The notes under the pieces are model-generated. The model ran no database searches. It was not told the origin of the DNA and saw only the letters and a list, made by a program, of their open reading frames with translations. The position numbers were made by a program, and so were the translations under genes. This document shows positions 60,328 to 64,000 of a DNA stretch of 64,000 nucleotides, in pieces. This stretch comes from JAPWJZ01 sp964575605 (GTDB taxonomy: Bacteria > Pseudomonadota > Alphaproteobacteria > Micavibrionales > UBA2020): positions 71,988-135,987 of the forward strand of contig CAZNRN010000008.1 in the NCBI GenBank assembly GCA_964575605.1, written 5' to 3'. The number at the start of each line of letters is the position of its first letter. The first letter of the stretch is position 1.

Positions 60328-61869
60328 TTACATGATAAGGGAGGGCAAAAGGCTGCGGCCGACGAAGGGCAGGAACGTCGCGCCCTCGACAAGCCTTGTC
60401 GCAATCCTGATATCCGGCGCGAAGTAGTGGTCTTCCTCGTAATGGCTGACGTGTTCGCGCAAGAGGCGTATCGCGTCCTGCAAGGGCTTGGACGTCTTGT
60501 GCGGGAAATGGAATTCGATGCCCTGCGCCGCCGCCAGCAGTTCGATGCCGATGATGTTCGCGGTGTTGGAGCCCATTTCGTTCAACCTGCGCGCCGCATA
60601 GGTCGCCATCGACACGTGGTCTTCCTGGTTGGCGGAGGTCGGGATGCTGTCGACCGAGGCCGGGTGCGAGAGCAGCTTGTTCTCCGACGCCAGCGCCGCC
60701 GCGGTCACATGCGCGATCATGAAGCCCGAGTTCACGCCCGCGTCCTTCACCAAAAACGGCGGCAGGCCGGAAATCTTGTGGTCGATGAGCATGGCAATGC
60801 GGCGCTCGGACATAGAGCCGATTTCTGCAATCGCGAGCGCGAGGCTGTCCGCCGCCATGGCGATGGGCTCCGCGTGGAAGTTGCCGCCGGATTTGATCTC
60901 GCCGGTCTCGAGCAGCACCAGCGGATTGTCGGTCACCGCATTGACCTCGCGGTGGAAGATATCGGCGGCGAAGCGGATATGGTCGAGGCAGGCGCCCATC
61001 ACCTGCGGCATGCAGCGGATGGAATAAGGGTCCTGCACGCGCACGTCGTGGTCGCCCTTGTGGCTGTCGCGGATTTCCGAGCCTTTCAGCAGGTTCAAAT
61101 AAACTTTCGCGACGTCGATCTGGCCTTTTTGCCGGCGCGCCGCGTGGATTTCGGGATCAAACGGCGTGGTCGAGCCCTTGAAGGCATCGACCGACATCGC
61201 GCCCGAGACGACCGCGCCAGCGAAGCATTCCTCGGCGCGGAACAGCCCGCGCAAGGCCAATGCAGTGGACACCTGCGTGCCGTTCAGCAGCGCCAGGCCC
61301 TCTTTCGGGTGCAGCTGCAGCGTCTTCAGGCCGATTTTCTTCAGCTCGACGCGCGATTCACAGAGCATGCCGTGCACGCGCACCTGCCCCGCGCCGATAA
61401 TGGGCAGCGAGAGGTGTGCGAGCGGCGCAAGGTCGCCCGAGGCGCCGACCGAGCCTTTTTCGGGCAGGCAGGGATAGACCTCGTTATTGTAAAGCGTGAT
61501 GAGGAAATCGACGACTTCGCGGCGCACGCCCGAATAGCCTTGCGCCAGCGCGTTGATTTTCAGCAGCAGGATAAGGCGCACGATATCGTCGTCGAGGAAT
61601 TTGCCGACGCCCGTGGCATGTGAAAGGACAATGTTACGCTGCAGCTTATCGTACTGCGCGGGAGCGATTTTCACCTTGGCCAGTTCGCCGAAGCCGGTGT
61701 TGATGCTGTAAATCGGCTTGCCGTCGGCGATCAGGTTGTCGACCAGTTTTTTCGACGCGTCGATTTTCTTGTAGGCCGCAGGGTCGAGCGAAATGGGAAT
61801 ATGATGCTTCGACACCGTGCGCAGCATCGACAGCGTCATTTCCCCCGGCTTGATAACAAGGCCCTTCAT
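60328..61869 (-). CDS. hutH: Histidine ammonia-lyase HutH
   Basis: HutH deaminates histidine to urocanate. The ASG triad that cyclises to the MIO cofactor lies in GSVGASGDLAPLAH near 144. NTGFGELAKV and LLNGTQVSTALA are also typical. It has 513 residues, a normal length. It is the first of the hutH-hutG pair read leftward. The upstream 195 bp (61870-62064) holds the promoter of the divergent unknown gene. Confidence 0.97.
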   Translation of the reverse strand: MKGLVIKPGEMTLSMLRTVSKHHIPISLDPAAYKKIDASKKLVDNLIADGKPIYSINTGFGELAKVKIAPAQYDKLQRNIVLSHATGVGKFLDDDIVRLILLLKINALAQGYSGVRREVVDFLITLYNNEVYPCLPEKGSVGASGDLAPLAHLSLPIIGAGQVRVHGMLCESRVELKKIGLKTLQLHPKEGLALLNGTQVSTALALRGLFRAEECFAGAVVSGAMSVDAFKGSTTPFDPEIHAARRQKGQIDVAKVYLNLLKGSEIRDSHKGDHDVRVQDPYSIRCMPQVMGACLDHIRFAADIFHREVNAVTDNPLVLLETGEIKSGGNFHAEPIAMAADSLALAIAEIGSMSERRIAMLIDHKISGLPPFLVKDAGVNSGFMIAHVTAAALASENKLLSHPASVDSIPTSANQEDHVSMATYAARRLNEMGSNTANIIGIELLAAAQGIEFHFPHKTSKPLQDAIRLLREHVSHYEEDHYFAPDIRIATRLVEGATFLPFVGRSLLPSLIM

Positions 61870-61997
61870 GGCGGCTCTCCCTAAAACCCTATCCTTTCAG
61901 GGTAAGCGGCGGGCAGGCTTTTCACAAGTGTTAGGGCGTTGAAAACAGTCATTAATATGGCATACCGCAGCGCGCCAAATGCCCGTCTAAAAACTCC

Positions 61998-62026
61998 TTG
62001 CATTATGACAATGCCAAAGTTAATAT
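61998..62026 (+). promoter_or_regulatory. Sigma-70 promoter of the 62065 gene
   Basis: TTGCAT (61998-62003), 17 bp, TAATAT (62021-62026). AAGGA (62051-62055) lies 9 nt before the ATG at 62065. Confidence 0.6.
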
Positions 62027-62064
62027 CCGCCCATTGAATTCAGCCATTTTAAGGAAGACCCCGG

Positions 62065-62592
62065 ATGCTCGCGAAACTCTGGAACGCCCTCACGCCCAAA
62101 AGCAAAACCGCCGCCGAAGACGCGCGCATTTTCGCCGCGATGAGCAGCGTGTATGAGACCGAAAAATCCCTCGCCTCGGCGTTCTCGATCCCCGAGATTA
62201 ATTCAATCCACCTGCAATACCTCGGCAACGCACCGAAGGACGATGTGCAGACCTGGAGCTTCACCGCCGTGTTTTTAGAAAACCTGAAAGGCAAAGGCTG
62301 GCCCACCGACCGCATCTCCTACCCCGGCCAGACGGATGCGATGAACGGCCTGCTGACGCTGCTCACCCCCGGCTTCCAGGGCACCAGCGCGGGCGCCACC
62401 GGCTCCTACCTGCGCCACTACCGCAAAAAAGGCGCCAATGAAAACGCCGCCGTGGATTTTTTATACGCCCATGTCGACCAGCTGGAAAAAGCCGCCGAAG
62501 AAATGAAGGCGCTCAAAGAATGCGACCTGCAACCCATCCACCGCATGGTCATCGCCGGCACCAACCGCTGCGCCAAACCGCCGCAGCCTTGA
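62065..62592 (+). CDS. Protein of unknown function, 175 residues
   Basis: This is a soluble helical protein without a signal peptide. It begins MLAKLWNALTPKSKTAAED, has WSFTAVFLENLKGKGWPTD and a C-terminal helix DFLYAHVDQLEKAAEEMKALKECDL. I do not recognise a family. It has its own promoter and ribosome-binding site, so expression is likely. It stands between hutH and the repeat-flanked GIY-YIG gene. Confidence 0.6.
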   Translation: MLAKLWNALTPKSKTAAEDARIFAAMSSVYETEKSLASAFSIPEINSIHLQYLGNAPKDDVQTWSFTAVFLENLKGKGWPTDRISYPGQTDAMNGLLTLLTPGFQGTSAGATGSYLRHYRKKGANENAAVDFLYAHVDQLEKAAEEMKALKECDLQPIHRMVIAGTNRCAKPPQP

Positions 62593-62616
62593 TCAAGGAA
62601 CAGCCCTCTAAATTTG

Positions 62617-62641
62617 CCATGCCGCCCCGTGCGAAGCATGC
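62617..62641 (+). repeat. Dispersed repeat, second copy
   Basis: This 25-bp block matches 54662-54686 with one mismatch. It lies just after the 175-residue gene and before the convergent GIY-YIG gene. Confidence 0.55.
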
Positions 62642-62653
62642 GGCGGGGTGGCA

Positions 62654-62968
62654 TTAGCGGCAAATATCGTCGTACAAATCCCGCCATTTCGGATTCATTG
62701 CTTCAATCAACTTTACTTTTGAATCCCGCCGCCATTTCTTCAGCTGCTTCTCGCGAAATAGCGCCCCTTCGTAATCGCCGCAGACTTCGTAATATACAAG
62801 CGTCTTGATGCCGTACTTCTTGGTAAACCCATCCGCCAGTTCATCCTTATGTTCTTTCACCCGCTTCACAAGATTTTCGGTGAAGCCGATATAGAACGTC
62901 CCGTTTCTGTCCTTGGCCAAAATATAAACGAAATACTGTTTATCCAAACCCCACTCCCCTCCCGCCAT
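62654..62968 (-). CDS. GIY-YIG nuclease family protein
   Basis: FVYILAKDRNGTFYIGFT is the GIY-YIG motif, followed by NLVKRVKEHK (catalytic Arg), TLVYYEVCGDYEGALFREKQLKKW with the metal Glu, and a short C-terminus. It belongs to the small UPF0213/YhbQ-like group of unknown role. About 104 residues from the ATG at 62968. A TTG at 62944, just before KQYFVYIL, is an alternative, because the bases upstream of it are repeat DNA. The gene is flanked on both sides by the dispersed repeats. Confidence 0.78.
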   Translation of the reverse strand: MAGGEWGLDKQYFVYILAKDRNGTFYIGFTENLVKRVKEHKDELADGFTKKYGIKTLVYYEVCGDYEGALFREKQLKKWRRDSKVKLIEAMNPKWRDLYDDICR

Positions 62969-63048
62969 GCCGCCGAAGGGCGGCATCCGGTGCGGCCTGC
63001 AAGGCCGCCTTAAAGGCTGCCGTAAAAACGCGGCTGCGCCGCGTACCG

Positions 63049-63071
63049 GACCCCGCCCTTCGGCGGGGTGG
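63049..63071 (+). repeat. 23-bp hairpin repeat, second copy
   Basis: Identical to 54794-54816. It lies in a cluster of palindromes (62963-63071, including GCCGCCGAAGGGCGGC and GCGGCTGCGCCGC) between the GIY-YIG and lipoprotein genes. Confidence 0.6.
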
Positions 63072-63102
63072 CGCATTTGGTGAAACCCGCCCTCCGGGAA
63101 AC

Positions 63103-63807
63103 TCAATCAAACGTACTGGTAAAACTCGACCTCTCCAGATAGTAGGGGAACTCGGCACGGTCACGCATGGTCATGAGCGGCCGCCTTGGGGGATACGCAG
63201 GCAACACCGCGTCGATTTTATGGGTCAACGGTTCTTTTGTAATTTCAACTCTGATGGCATGTATATACACACCCTTCCCGAAAACATCCTCAAAACTGCG
63301 GGCAAAACCGCCATGCGCGTCAGGCATGGGCTTGTCGGCATACTTGGAAACGATTTCAACCGACCTGTAATCTTTCATATTTTTGAAATGTACCAGCTGT
63401 GGATAGTCATCCGGATCAAGGATGCCGCCGCTGCCTGCGGGAAGTGTCGCGTAGAAGCCAGCCCCGCATTTGCTGGCATAGCCCTCCGTGCATTGCGGGG
63501 GAATAGCATTAAACACGAGATAATAAGGGTTAACGCCAGCCAGCATAAAAATAAAGCCGCGCTGACCAAGGTCTACAGCCACAGCCTCTGTATGGATGGG
63601 CTTATAATGTGCTGTTTGCTGCTCTCCCAACATTGGCGGCCTGCCGGAAGCCGAAAATTCATTCACGGAGTAACCCGTCCTAAGACCCTCGGGTGTCATC
63701 ACTTCCATTGTCACTTTATAACGCACTTTGCCCACGGGATATCCCAAATAAGGCATGCAACCCGCGAGAAGTACAGCGACAAAACACAAAGTGAAAAAAT
63801 GGCGCAT
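63103..63807 (-). CDS. Lipoprotein of unknown function
   Basis: It has the lipobox LLAGC with Cys near 17, then a beta-rich body (YKVTMEVMTPEGLRTGYSVNEFSA, FIFMLAGVNPYYLVFNAIP) and a C-terminus ending in SFTSTFD. About 234 residues. I chose the ATG at 63807, because GGAG lies 5 nt upstream, within the last codons of hutU. It is thus immediately downstream of hutU, but a role in histidine use is not evident. Confidence 0.7.
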   Translation of the reverse strand: MRHFFTLCFVAVLLAGCMPYLGYPVGKVRYKVTMEVMTPEGLRTGYSVNEFSASGRPPMLGEQQTAHYKPIHTEAVAVDLGQRGFIFMLAGVNPYYLVFNAIPPQCTEGYASKCGAGFYATLPAGSGGILDPDDYPQLVHFKNMKDYRSVEIVSKYADKPMPDAHGGFARSFEDVFGKGVYIHAIRVEITKEPLTHKIDAVLPAYPPRRPLMTMRDRAEFPYYLERSSFTSTFD

Positions 63808-63809
63808 CT

Positions 63810-64000
63810 TCACTCCACCATCGGCAGCTTAAGCCCCTTTTCCTTCGCGCACTCGACCGCTTCTCCATACCCCGCATCCGCATGGCGCATGACGCCGGTG
63901 CCGGGGTCGTTGGTCAGCACGCGCTGCAGACGCCGCCCGGCTTCCGGCGTGCCGTCGGCGACGATCACCATGCCGGCATGCTGCGAGAAGCCGATGCCGA
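63810..64000 (-). CDS. hutU: Urocanate hydratase HutU (3' end only)
   Basis: The last 63 codons of a gene running off the right edge. GIGFSQHAGMVIVADGTPEAGRRL, then LTNDPGTGVMRHADAGYGEA and the closing KEKGLKLPMVE (quoted in pieces) are the conserved C-terminus of urocanase, which hydrates urocanate to imidazolonepropionate. It completes the pathway with hutH, hutI, hutF and hutG. Confidence 0.93.
   Translation of the reverse strand, partial: GIGFSQHAGMVIVADGTPEAGRRLQRVLTNDPGTGVMRHADAGYGEAVECAKEKGLKLPMVE

Noticed and set aside
1..64000. tRNA, rRNA, CRISPR array, transposase or integrase
   Set aside because: No cloverleaf with a GGTTCRANNCC arm was found in the spacers. The GGTTCAAATCCC near 59826 is inside hutG. 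No regularly spaced repeat array beyond the 3-copy promoter repeats, and no recombinase-like protein, was seen.

Overview
The window looks like chromosomal DNA of a GC-rich alphaproteobacterium. It carries a complete histidine-utilisation set of the HutF/HutG type, RimO, a short KamA/EpmB-type aminomutase, an ECF sigma/anti-sigma/periplasmic sensor trio, and promoters close to TTGxxx-16/17-TATAxT. I cannot name the genus; Micavibrionales-like is only a guess. No rRNA, tRNA, CRISPR array, transposase or phage structural gene was seen.

Layout. (1) 1-8554, minus strand: a tightly overlapping purine operon purF-purE-purC-purD-purN-purSL-purQ, with a PurS-PurL fusion and a long PurE. (2) 9342-17249: an NAD salvage island. 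pncB, pncA and an adenylyltransferase-NAD synthetase fusion are read leftward, and a PRPP synthetase gene is read rightward from the same intergenic region. (3) 17253-22613: a YiiX-type peptidase-like protein, an HD phosphohydrolase, an MFS exporter and glycogen debranching enzyme. (4) 22752-32164: a compact rightward operon that I think is an undescribed biosynthetic cluster. It encodes a zinc dehydrogenase, an asparagine-synthetase-like amidotransferase, a methyltransferase, a 2OG-Fe(II) oxygenase, an A-T-R NRPS-like reductase fused to a NadR-type kinase, a NadR homologue and probably an EndoU nuclease. Its promoter region has three direct repeats spaced exactly 22 bp apart.

(5) 32161-44310: the aminomutase, a pair of small paralogues, a GNAT enzyme, rimO, three ankyrin proteins, a secreted coiled-coil protein, a dienelactone hydrolase, a tandem family of four unknown proteins sharing a C-terminal KPLxLK-like motif, a chemoreceptor and mscL. 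(6) 44445-54440: an unrecognised protein of about 1160 residues, two small lipoproteins, the ECF trio, a secreted protein, an alpha/beta hydrolase, a zinc-protease-like protein and a small DnaB-like ATPase. (7) 54441-64000: repeat-rich spacers, an AT-rich Sel1 gene and the hut genes (hutF, hutI, hutG, hutH and the 3' end of hutU), interspersed with DUF4919-like, GIY-YIG, lipoprotein and unknown genes.

How it fits together: the purine operon and the NAD island both draw on PRPP. The NAD island holds the whole nicotinamide-to-NAD route. The NRPS operon re-uses NadR-type kinase and adenylyltransferase domains in a biosynthetic setting. The hut genes convert histidine to glutamate plus formate.
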